The notes below the pieces were generated by a model that made no database searches, was not told the origin of the DNA, and saw only the letters and a program-made list of their open reading frames with translations. Position numbers and translations under genes: made by a program. Shown one piece after another: positions 1 through 5,289 of a stretch of 5,289 nucleotides of DNA. Origin of the DNA: an uncultured Actinomycetes bacterium (GTDB lineage Bacteria; Actinomycetota; Actinomycetes; S36-B12); the NCBI GenBank assembly GCA_903918595.1, contig CAIXFB010000086.1, positions 1 to 5,289 of the forward strand, in the 5' to 3' direction. Numbering within the stretch: position 1 is the stretch's first letter; the number at the start of each line of letters is the position of its first letter.

Positions 1-1035
1 AATCCCGATGCGATCGCCCCGCGCAGCGCCTACAACGAGGTCATGAGCTTCCTCAAGCAGGGACTCGTCGACATTTCGATGTCTCGATCAAGTGTGAGTT
101 GGGGAATCCCGCTCCCGTGGGATGAGAAGCAGGTTGTCTACGTCTGGTTCGACGCACTCCTGAACTACGCCACTGCGGTTGGTTATGGCGCCGATCCAGC
201 GAGCGAAGAAGGTCAACGTTTTGCACAGACGTGGCCGTGCGATGTACATCTCGTTGGCAAAGACATCCTGAGATTCCATGCCGTCTACTGGCCGGCCATG
301 TTGATGGCAGCAGGAGTGCCAGTCGCGCACAAAGTATTTGCGCATGGATGGCTGCTTGTTGGCGGCGAGAAGATGTCTAAGTCCAAGCTCACCGGGATTG
401 CGCCCGAGCAGATCATCGATCACTTCGGTGCAGATGCATTCCGCTACTACTTCTTGCGCGCAATCGCCTTTGGCCAAGACGGCTCGTTCTCGTGGGAGGA
501 CATGTCGGCTCGCTACACCTCAGAGTTGGCGAATGGTCTCGGCAACCTGGCATCGCGGGCAACCGCCATGGTGGTGCGCTACTGCGATGGGGCTCTGCCA
601 ACGCCAGCCGCGTATGAGCCTGCTGAGCAAGCGCTGATCGATGCGCTTGCAACGCTCGTTCCCGAAGCCGACGCCGCTATGGCAGAACTCGATTTCGCCA
701 CCGCGATTGGCGGAGTGCGCTCGTTCATCGAAATAGTGAACGGTTATGTGACCGACGTCGAGCCGTGGGTACTCGCGAAAGATCCGGCGCACACCGAGCG
801 CCTGCACACCGTGCTCTACACGATTTGTGAATCCTTACGGGCGATCGCGGTTCTCTACAACCCGGTAATGCCCGTGACGATGGCCGATCTGTGGCAGCAG
901 TTGGGCGCTGAAGCCACCCTTGGTCCGATCGCTGATCAGCGCATCGATGCTGTTGCAACGTGGGGACAGCTTCAGCCCGGAACCGTGATCACGAAGGGCG
1001 ATGCGCTCTTTCCACGCCTGGAGGAGTCCGAGTAG
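1..1035 (+). CDS. metG: Methionyl-tRNA synthetase, 3' part (5' end outside window)
   Basis: Cytoplasmic class I aminoacyl-tRNA synthetase that charges tRNA-Met with methionine using ATP. The frame is open from base 1, so the start and the N-terminal half of the Rossmann catalytic domain lie upstream; 344 residues are visible. The catalytic part shows the VVYVWFDALLNY segment (window residues about 45-56) and an intact KMSKS loop at residues 124-128 (bases 370-384), which in class I enzymes stabilises the adenylation transition state. The helical anticodon-binding domain follows, with ELANGLGNLASR (about 175-186) and EPWVLAKD (about 254-261); in the E. coli enzyme the equivalent Asn, Arg and Trp contact the CAU anticodon. 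The protein ends in KGDALFPRLEESE with no EMAP/Trbp111-type tRNA-binding domain, so it is the short form. The TAG stop shares one base with the GTG start of tatD. The identification is very secure; the methionine at base 43 is internal and not the start. Confidence 0.97.
   Translation, partial: NPDAIAPRSAYNEVMSFLKQGLVDISMSRSSVSWGIPLPWDEKQVVYVWFDALLNYATAVGYGADPASEEGQRFAQTWPCDVHLVGKDILRFHAVYWPAMLMAAGVPVAHKVFAHGWLLVGGEKMSKSKLTGIAPEQIIDHFGADAFRYYFLRAIAFGQDGSFSWEDMSARYTSELANGLGNLASRATAMVVRYCDGALPTPAAYEPAEQALIDALATLVPEADAAMAELDFATAIGGVRSFIEIVNGYVTDVEPWVLAKDPAHTERLHTVLYTICESLRAIAVLYNPVMPVTMADLWQQLGAEATLGPIADQRIDAVATWGQLQPGTVITKGDALFPRLEESE
1020..1026 (+). promoter_or_regulatory. Ribosome binding site for tatD, inside the metG 3' end
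   Basis: GGAGGAG lies 8 nt before the GTG at 1035 and is a near-perfect anti-Shine-Dalgarno match. It decides the tatD start against the in-frame GTGs at 1092 and 1101, which have no comparable site, and against the ATG at 960, which would overlap metG by 76 nt. Confidence 0.8.
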
Positions 1036-1907
1036 TGGGCCGCAGTTCAGCTGATCGGGACCGTTCACTCCCGCAGCCGCCCCAGCCTTTGGTGAGTCCA
1101 GTGATCGACACGCATACGCACCTCAATGTGCTCGATCGTTCACTGCACGGCGACGATGAACCCGATGCGGATCAGGTTCTGGCCAATGCCGCCGCAGTTG
1201 GCGTGACAAAAGTCGTGCAAATCGGCTGTGACGTTGAGGCTGCCCGCTGGTCTGTGGATTTTGCACAGACCCGCCCCGACGTTGCCGTGGGCGTTGCGAT
1301 CCATCCGAACGATGCAGCTCGCACGGTGCAAGCGAACGGTCACGAAGCACTCGAGGAATCGTGGCGGATCATCGAGGAACTGGCCGCCGATCCGGTTGTG
1401 CGAGCTGTGGGTGAGACCGGCCTTGATTACTTTCGTACCGATGAGGCAGGGCGTCCAGCGCAGCAGGAGTCCTTTCGCTGGCATATCGATCTTGCCAAGC
1501 GGTTGGGCAAGGCTCTCGTGATCCACGACCGTGATTCGCATGACGATGTGATCAGTGTGCTGGAAAGTGAAGGCCCACCGAGTTCGGTGATTTTTCATTG
1601 CTTTTCAGGCGACGCACAGATGGCGCGTTACTGTGCTGATCAAGGTTGGTTCATGTCTTTTGCGGGCGTGATTACTTTTCCCAGCGCAACCGATTTGCGT
1701 GCGGCTCTCGCATTGGTTCCCGATGAGCTTGTGCTTGTAGAGACCGACGCCCCATACCTGACCCCTGCACCTTTTCGCGGGCGACCGAACGCCACCTACC
1801 TCACGCCGCTCACCGTGCGGGCTATGGCCGAGGCGCGGGGAACCACTGAGGCTGAGCTCGCGCCGCTGCTCTTTGCTAATGCGCAGCGAGCTTTTGGAGC
1901 ATGGTGA
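1035..1907 (+). CDS. tatD: TatD family metal-dependent DNase/hydrolase
   Basis: TatD proteins are cytoplasmic TIM-barrel metallohydrolases with 3'-5' exonuclease or DNase activity, linked in other bacteria to DNA repair and peroxide tolerance; the activity here is inferred from the family. Starting at GTG 1035 the protein has 290 residues. The metal-binding pattern is complete: HTH with H27 and H29, E127 in VGETGLDYF, H164 in LVIHDRDSHDD, H188 in FHCFSGD, and D238 in VETDAPYLTP followed by FRGRPN. The first 22 or so residues form a proline/arginine-rich leader before the barrel, as I recall from other actinobacterial TatDs. The start was chosen for its strong ribosome binding site and the 1-nt overlap with the metG stop (TAGTG). 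The 3' end overlaps rsmA by 7 nt. The metG-tatD pairing is conserved in actinobacteria and firmicutes. The exact physiological substrate cannot be told from sequence. Confidence 0.93.
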   Translation: MGRSSADRDRSLPQPPQPLVSPVIDTHTHLNVLDRSLHGDDEPDADQVLANAAAVGVTKVVQIGCDVEAARWSVDFAQTRPDVAVGVAIHPNDAARTVQANGHEALEESWRIIEELAADPVVRAVGETGLDYFRTDEAGRPAQQESFRWHIDLAKRLGKALVIHDRDSHDDVISVLESEGPPSSVIFHCFSGDAQMARYCADQGWFMSFAGVITFPSATDLRAALALVPDELVLVETDAPYLTPAPFRGRPNATYLTPLTVRAMAEARGTTEAELAPLLFANAQRAFGAW

Positions 1908-2815
1908 CCGAACACGAGCCTGAATCGGCACCTGAATCGGCACCTGAATCTGAGGAAGGCCTGCTTGGTGCGGTAGCAATCCGCGAACTCGCTACGCGTT
2001 TGGGCATCAAGCCGACAAAAAAGTGGGGTCAAAATTTTGTGATCGACCCCAATACTGTCCGACGAATTGTTGCCTCTGCTCGCCTTGAACCCGATGAGGT
2101 AGTGATTGAAGTGGGTCCGGGCCTTGGCAGCCTCACCCTCGCGTTACTTCCGCATGTGTCCCAGGTACTCGCTGTGGAAATCGATGCGCGCTTGGCGAGG
2201 CAGTTGCCAAAGACCGTCGAAGCGCATGCCCCGGGGCTCATCGACCGTCTCACGGTAGTTCAGCACGACGCGATGACTCTGACACCTGAATCACTTGCGA
2301 TCCCGGTGGCACCAACTGCACTGGTTGCCAATTTGCCGTACAACATCTCCGTTCCCGTGGTGCTGCACCTGCTCAGCGCATTTCCCAGCATCTCGACGGT
2401 CCTGGTGATGGTGCAAAAGGAGGTGGCCGATCGATTGGTGGCCGGGCCCGGTTCGCGCACCTACGGTGTTCCGAGTGTGAAAGCACGCTGGTTCGGTGAC
2501 CTCGAATATGCAGGAAATGTGGGGCGATCCGTTTTCTGGCCGGCACCAAACGTTGACTCCGGGCTGGTCCGAATCACGAGGGCCCACCGCGAAGATCCCG
2601 GGGTGAATCAACGTCAAGTCTTTTCCGTTATTGACGCAGCCTTTTCTCAGCGCAGAAAAATGCTTCGGTCTGCGTTAGCGGCTCTGTGTGGGTCAACCGC
2701 CCAGGCGCAAGAGGTTTTGGTAGCTGCTGGCGTAGATCCGAGCGTGCGCGGAGAACAACTCTCGCTCGACGACTTCATCGCCATCGCGCGTGCATTAGCG
2801 GCCCGTTCGGCTTAG
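1901..2815 (+). CDS. rsmA: 16S rRNA (adenine1518-N6/adenine1519-N6)-dimethyltransferase
   Basis: RsmA (KsgA) uses S-adenosylmethionine to dimethylate two adjacent adenines in the helix 45 loop of 16S rRNA late in 30S assembly; its loss gives kasugamycin resistance in many bacteria. The 304-residue protein has the family landmarks in order: KKWGQNFVID (40-49), motif I IEVGPGLGSLT (69-79) for SAM, the acidic VEID (92-95) for the ribose, HDAM (122-125), catalytic NLPY (144-147) and VFWPAPNVDSG (211-221). The C-terminal domain includes AAFSQRRKMLRSAL. Recognisable homology begins near residue 21; the first 20 residues are acidic and repetitive. ATG 1901 overlaps the tatD stop (ATGGTGA). GGAG at 1896-1899 is only 1 nt from that ATG and 4 nt from the in-frame GTG at 1904, so GTG 1904 is a real alternative start. 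Expression is probably coupled to tatD. Function is very secure, the exact first codon less so. Confidence 0.96.
   Translation: MVTEHEPESAPESAPESEEGLLGAVAIRELATRLGIKPTKKWGQNFVIDPNTVRRIVASARLEPDEVVIEVGPGLGSLTLALLPHVSQVLAVEIDARLARQLPKTVEAHAPGLIDRLTVVQHDAMTLTPESLAIPVAPTALVANLPYNISVPVVLHLLSAFPSISTVLVMVQKEVADRLVAGPGSRTYGVPSVKARWFGDLEYAGNVGRSVFWPAPNVDSGLVRITRAHREDPGVNQRQVFSVIDAAFSQRRKMLRSALAALCGSTAQAQEVLVAAGVDPSVRGEQLSLDDFIAIARALAARSA
1919..1950 (+). repeat. 12-nt tandem repeat in the 5' end of rsmA
   Basis: CCTGAATCGGCA occurs at 1919-1930 and again, identically, at 1931-1942. A third, partial copy follows (CCTGAATC, 1943-1950). The unit is four codons, so it stays in frame and encodes PESA-PESA-PES at RsmA residues 7-17. 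Unit length and identity fit replication slippage. The segment is upstream of the conserved methyltransferase fold and is probably disordered. Confidence 0.9.
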
Positions 2816-2821
2816 CCTGAC

Positions 2822-3727
2822 ATGGTGATGCGTAACGAGGTGACCGCTCGTGTTCCAGCGAAGGTCAACCTGCAACTGTCTGTGGGCCCGTTGCGCGCAG
2901 ATGGTTACCACGAACTAGTGAGCGTTTTCCATGCGGTGAATGTCTGTGATGACGTGCGGGCAACGAGAGCTGACGGGATCTCCTTGACCATCGCGGGAGA
3001 AGGTGAAGACACCCTGCCCCGCGATGAAAGCAACCTGGCTTGGCGTGCAGCGGTGTTACTCGCTGACGCATCTGGAGTTGATCCCGACGTTGCCCTGCAC
3101 ATTCAGAAATCGATTCCCATCGCAGGGGGTATGGCGGGTGGAAGTGCTGATGCCGCTGGCGCGCTCCTTGCCTGTGATGCGCTCTGGAATTTGCAGACGC
3201 CGCGCGAAGAGTTGATGGAGTTTGCTGCCGAGTTGGGATCGGATGTGCCTTTTGCTTTGCATGGCGGTACGGCCATCGGTACCGGACGTGGAGAGTTCCT
3301 TACCGCAGTTCTCTCAAATGGTGCATTCCATTGGGTTTTCGCCTTGGCCGACGGAGGTTTGTCCACACCGCTGGTATATGCAGAGTGCGACCGCCTGCGT
3401 GCTGGGCACGACATTCCCGATCCGCAGGTGTCAGACTCCTTAATGCAGGCGCTACGTGCCGGCGATGCCATGTTGCTTGCCGAAGCGCTGCACAACGATT
3501 TGCAAGCGCCTGCGATCAAACTCCGGCCCGCGCTAGCCCAAGTACTCGAAGTGGGTGAGGACTACGGCGCCCTTGGTGGGGTGGTCTCTGGCAGTGGACC
3601 GACCTGCGCATTCTTGGTGCGCGATGACGAGCATGCACTTGATGTGGCTGTTGCGTTGACTGCCTCGGGAGTGTGTCGGAACGTGAAGCGAGCCACTGGC
3701 CCAGCTCCAGGTGCCCGGCTGATCTGA
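2822..3727 (+). CDS. ispE: 4-diphosphocytidyl-2-C-methyl-D-erythritol kinase
   Basis: IspE is the GHMP-family kinase that phosphorylates the 2-hydroxyl of CDP-methylerythritol with ATP, the fourth step of the MEP route to isopentenyl diphosphate. All family motifs are visible in the 301 residues: VPAKVNLQL (11-19) with the catalytic lysine K14, the substrate-side GYHEL (28-32), the GHMP ATP loop PIAGGMAGGSADAAGALL (99-116), GSDVPFALHGGTAIGTGRGE (139-158) with catalytic aspartate D141, and the third motif VSGSGPTCAFLV (255-266). The gene starts 6 nt after the rsmA stop. Three start codons lie together (ATG 2822, GTG 2825, ATG 2828), none with a good ribosome binding site, so re-initiation after rsmA is likely. 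The ATG at 2828 would suit homology equally well. rsmA-ispE adjacency is common in actinobacteria and firmicutes. It is the last gene of the plus-strand cluster and converges on marR. Confidence 0.96.
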   Translation: MVMRNEVTARVPAKVNLQLSVGPLRADGYHELVSVFHAVNVCDDVRATRADGISLTIAGEGEDTLPRDESNLAWRAAVLLADASGVDPDVALHIQKSIPIAGGMAGGSADAAGALLACDALWNLQTPREELMEFAAELGSDVPFALHGGTAIGTGRGEFLTAVLSNGAFHWVFALADGGLSTPLVYAECDRLRAGHDIPDPQVSDSLMQALRAGDAMLLAEALHNDLQAPAIKLRPALAQVLEVGEDYGALGGVVSGSGPTCAFLVRDDEHALDVAVALTASGVCRNVKRATGPAPGARLI

Positions 3728-3743
3728 TTGGTCTGAGTTTTGA

Positions 3744-4229
3744 TTAGAAACGCTGCATCAGCTGGCGGAGAAGTTGCGCGAGTGTCTCGCATTCTGCCTC
3801 ACTGATGCCGCTGAGAATTTCACGTTCGCTTTCGAGCAAATCCTTGATGGCTCCGTCAACGCGCACTTGGCCCTCGGGAGTAAGAAGCACGCGCACTCCG
3901 CGTCGATCGGTGGGGTCGGGCTCTCTGCGCACCAATCCGCGGGTTTCCAGTCGATCCACGCGATTTGTGATGGTGCCACTCGTAACGAGGGTGGTAACGG
4001 CAAGTTGTCCTGGCGAAAGCGCATAGGGATCCCCGGATCGGCGAAGAGCCGCCAATACATCGAACTCCCAGGTATCAAGTTCCTGGCGGTTGAACGCGAG
4101 GCTGCGGGCTGTATCGAGGTGCTGGCCCAGACGGGTCACGCGCGAGAGCACCTGCAAAGGCGCTACGTCGAGGTCGGGACGCTCTCGAGCCCAGGCATCG
4201 ACAATCGCGTCGACGTCATCGGTGGGCAT
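3744..4229 (-). CDS. MarR family winged-helix transcriptional regulator
   Basis: A 161-residue protein of normal MarR length, expected to be a cytoplasmic homodimer that binds palindromic DNA and often releases it on binding a small phenolic or lipophilic ligand. The N-terminal helix (about 5-45) would form the dimer interface. The winged helix spans about 52-118: LDTWEFDVLAALRR, then LSPGQLAVTTLVTSGTITNR with the recognition helix near 84-97, then the wing, including the DPTDRRGVRVLLTPEG hallmark (104-119). The C-terminal helix (about 125-161) completes the dimer domain. The ATG at 4229 is preceded by the 14-bp gap after tetR and lacks a Shine-Dalgarno site; a -10-like box suggests a leaderless transcript. 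No ligand or target gene can be assigned. The same-strand position after a desaturase and a TetR gene may hint at a lipid or envelope role, but this is inference only. Confidence 0.93.
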   Translation of the reverse strand: MPTDDVDAIVDAWARERPDLDVAPLQVLSRVTRLGQHLDTARSLAFNRQELDTWEFDVLAALRRSGDPYALSPGQLAVTTLVTSGTITNRVDRLETRGLVRREPDPTDRRGVRVLLTPEGQVRVDGAIKDLLESEREILSGISEAECETLAQLLRQLMQRF

Positions 4230-4233
4230 GCCA

Positions 4234-4244
4234 ACATTTTATGT
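4234..4244. repeat. Inverted repeat in the tetR-marR gap (candidate operator)
   Basis: ACAT-TTT-ATGT is a perfect 4-bp-arm inverted repeat with a 3-bp centre. On the marR coding strand the wider context reads TCTTGACATAAAATGTTGG. It covers the candidate -10 box, where a bound MarR dimer would block its own promoter, as is usual in the family. The arms are short, so chance is possible. Confidence 0.35.
4236..4241 (-). promoter_or_regulatory. Candidate -10 box for a leaderless marR transcript
   Basis: On the minus strand the gap contains TAAAAT, matching the actinobacterial TANNNT -10 pattern, with 6 nt between it and the ATG of marR. Transcription would then begin at or within a base or so of the start codon, as in leaderless actinobacterial mRNAs. 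This fits the missing Shine-Dalgarno site. A weak -35 candidate, TTCTCA (4 of 6 to TTGACA), lies 18 nt further upstream inside tetR. Confidence 0.4.
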
Positions 4245-4993
4245 CAAGAATCTCGGCGTTGAGAATCTTTGCCCTTGGTGTTCACGAGCAGCTTTGGCTT
4301 GGGGTCCATATTTGAAAGACCGTTCCACGCGAGGTTAACCAGGTTGGCAACCACATCCTCTTTTCGAGGTTTGCGCACATCAAGCCACCACTGCCCAGTG
4401 AGCGCAACCATGCCCACCAGCATCTGGGAGTACATGGGCGCGAGCTTCGCGTTGAGTTTGTGGGCAGAGAACTCCGCTGCGAGTAGATGCTCGACTTGGG
4501 CGGCCACGTCAACCAGGAGGGATGCGAACGTTCCGGTTTGTTGCGATACAGGGGAGTCACGGACCAAAATCCGAAAGCCCTCGGGATTGGTATCGATGTA
4601 ATCAAACAGCGCCATCGCAGCCTGTTCTACTAACTCCCGTGCGGTCCCAGCAGTGAGGGCATCGCTGATTGAGCCAAGCAGATTGTTCATCTCGCGATCG
4701 ACGAGTACCGCGTAGAGGCCTTCTTTCCCTCCGAAGTGTTCATAGACCACCGGCTTGGAGACGCCAGCCTTGGCGGCTATCTCTTCAACACTGACGGCCT
4801 CAAAACCTTTGTTCGCGAAGAGTTTGCGACCGACGGTGAGAAGTTGTTCACGACGCTGTTGTCCAGACATTCGCACTTTCGAGACGTGCGCTGGCACCGT
4901 GCGTGACCGAGGGATAGCGGCCCCACCCGCGGCGATTGATTCATCTGGCTCAAGATCGTCAGTACCTGCAACAACTTCTAGACGTGGGCTCAT
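4244..4993 (-). CDS. TetR family transcriptional regulator, linked to a fatty-acid desaturase
   Basis: A 249-residue TetR-type regulator. Residues 1-40 are a low-complexity, probably flexible tail. The DNA-binding domain spans about 43-93, with helix RREQLLTVGRKLFANKGFE, then VSVEEIAAKAGVSKPVVYEHF (helix-turn-helix, recognition helix about 78-87) and GGKEGLYAVLVDRE. The remainder is a helical ligand and dimer domain, including GFRILVRDSPV and MVALTGQWWLDVRKP, which I recall as strongly conserved in one actinobacterial TetR group. Ligand unknown. The ATG overlaps the desaturase stop (ATGA) and has AGGAA 5 nt upstream, so translation is probably coupled. By analogy with DesT, a TetR protein that controls desaturase genes in Pseudomonas, it may sense acyl-CoA and tune desaturation; this is inference from position. 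An internal ATG at 4870 (M42) would remove the tail but has only a weak ribosome binding site. The marR gene follows after 14 bp. Confidence 0.93.
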   Translation of the reverse strand: MSPRLEVVAGTDDLEPDESIAAGGAAIPRSRTVPAHVSKVRMSGQQRREQLLTVGRKLFANKGFEAVSVEEIAAKAGVSKPVVYEHFGGKEGLYAVLVDREMNNLLGSISDALTAGTARELVEQAAMALFDYIDTNPEGFRILVRDSPVSQQTGTFASLLVDVAAQVEHLLAAEFSAHKLNAKLAPMYSQMLVGMVALTGQWWLDVRKPRKEDVVANLVNLAWNGLSNMDPKPKLLVNTKGKDSQRRDS

Positions 4994-5289
4994 GCTGATT
5001 CCTGATACCCACGCAACCGAAAACGCATTTCCGGGTCGATGAGTTTTTTGGCCAGCCGTTCAGGTTTGGGCCAGCGCACGTCGGTTACCAGGTTGAGGTT
5101 CTCAAGTCCGCGAATGATCTCCGCGCTGATATCGAGCTGGCCGCGCAGCACTCCGTGTCGGGCAGCAGTTGGGTCCACATGGTGCAGGTTATGCCACGAC
5201 TCACCAAATGAGGGTACGGCCAGCCATGCAACGTTCGTGGAGAGATCGCGTGAATCGAAGGGTCGTTTGCCGAACACATGGCAGATCGA
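4990..5289 (-). CDS. Acyl-CoA/fatty-acid desaturase, C-terminal part (5' end outside window)
   Basis: The last 99 residues of an integral-membrane di-iron desaturase of the stearoyl-CoA desaturase (delta-9) type, which would insert a cis double bond into saturated acyl chains and so adjust membrane fluidity. The frame is open to the window edge. Visible signs are SICHVFGKRPFDSRD (1-15), matching the family's NSxxH-x-x-G-x-RP region with H4 a likely metal ligand, and the third histidine box in FGESWHNLHHVDP, HNLHH at 33-37. The sequence then runs through ARHG and EIIRGLENLNLVTDVRWPKPE, the typical cytoplasmic tail. Histidine boxes 1 and 2 and the membrane helices lie beyond the window. The TGA stop overlaps the tetR start by 4 nt. 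Regiospecificity cannot be read from this fragment; acyl-CoA rather than acyl-lipid substrate is the more likely but unproven choice. Confidence 0.9.
   Translation of the reverse strand, partial: SICHVFGKRPFDSRDLSTNVAWLAVPSFGESWHNLHHVDPTAARHGVLRGQLDISAEIIRGLENLNLVTDVRWPKPERLAKKLIDPEMRFRLRGYQESA
4999..5003 (-). promoter_or_regulatory. Ribosome binding site for tetR
   Basis: On the minus strand AGGAA sits 5 nt before the ATG at 4993, inside the desaturase coding sequence. It supports that start and the coupled desaturase-tetR reading. Confidence 0.65.

Noticed and set aside
88..477. 129-codon minus-strand open frame within metG
   Set aside because: Antisense to the catalytic domain and KMSKS loop of metG, with no recognisable motif.
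960..1034. Longer tatD reading from the ATG at 960
   Set aside because: It would overlap metG by 76 nt, the added residues match nothing in TatD, and the GTG at 1035 has a near-ideal ribosome binding site.
1140..1598. 152-codon minus-strand open frame within tatD
   Set aside because: Antisense to tatD across its conserved metal-binding motifs, with no domain of its own; it is a by-product of GC-rich codon bias.
3103..3519. 138-codon minus-strand open frame within ispE
   Set aside because: Antisense to the GHMP kinase motifs; its serine/alanine-rich composition is typical of shadow frames.
3693..3741. Possible terminator for ispE: CACTGG pairing with CCAGGTG, then TTTT at 3738-3741
   Set aside because: The stem is short with a bulge, lies inside the ispE coding end, and the T-run is about 24 nt away, so it does not form an intrinsic terminator.
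4225..4232. GGCATGCC palindrome over the marR start codon
   Set aside because: A perfect 8-bp palindrome is common by chance in GC-rich DNA, and it is explained by the start codon with flanking codons; there is no further symmetry.
3774..4262. 162-codon plus-strand open frame opposite marR
   Set aside because: It covers the marR gene in antisense, shows no recognisable domain or ribosome binding site, and the marR reading has a full winged-helix signature.
5085..5279. Minus-strand open frame starting at the ATG at 5279
   Set aside because: It is out of frame with the desaturase, whose HNLHH box and open frame to the window edge identify the real reading.

Overview
The window looks like an actinobacterial (Actinomycetota) chromosome of moderately high GC. 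Three things suggest this: the metG-tatD-rsmA-ispE gene order, the proteins' resemblance to actinobacterial homologues (for example the RsmA segment RELATRLGIKPTKKWGQNF and the TetR segment AGVSKPVVYEHFGGKEGLYA), and the use of GTG starts. I cannot name a genus. The window is fully packed. No gap between genes exceeds 16 bp, and I see no RNA gene, insertion sequence, CRISPR array or prophage part.

Positions 1-3727, plus strand, form a tight housekeeping block. It holds the 3' two-thirds or so of metG (methionyl-tRNA synthetase, cut by the window edge), tatD (metal-dependent DNase/hydrolase), rsmA/ksgA (16S rRNA adenine dimethyltransferase) and ispE (CDP-methylerythritol kinase of the MEP isoprenoid pathway). 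The junctions are a 1-nt overlap, a 7-nt overlap and a 6-nt gap, so co-transcription and translational coupling are likely. The resuscitation-promoting-factor gene (rpfB) that lies between tatD and rsmA in Mycobacterium and many relatives is absent.

Positions 3744-5289, minus strand, converge on ispE with only 16 bp between the stop codons. In transcription order they are the 3' end of a membrane fatty-acid desaturase (cut by the window edge), a TetR regulator overlapping it by 4 nt (ATGA), and a MarR regulator 14 bp further on. The overlap suggests that the TetR protein is made together with the desaturase and may control membrane-lipid desaturation. The MarR gene may be read through from that unit. 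It also has its own candidate -10 box placed for a leaderless transcript, with a small inverted repeat on it that could be an operator.

I see no clearly novel system. The points worth a second look are the missing rpfB, an acidic 12-nt tandem-repeat extension at the N-terminus of RsmA, the desaturase-TetR-MarR arrangement, and the candidate leaderless/operator site before marR.
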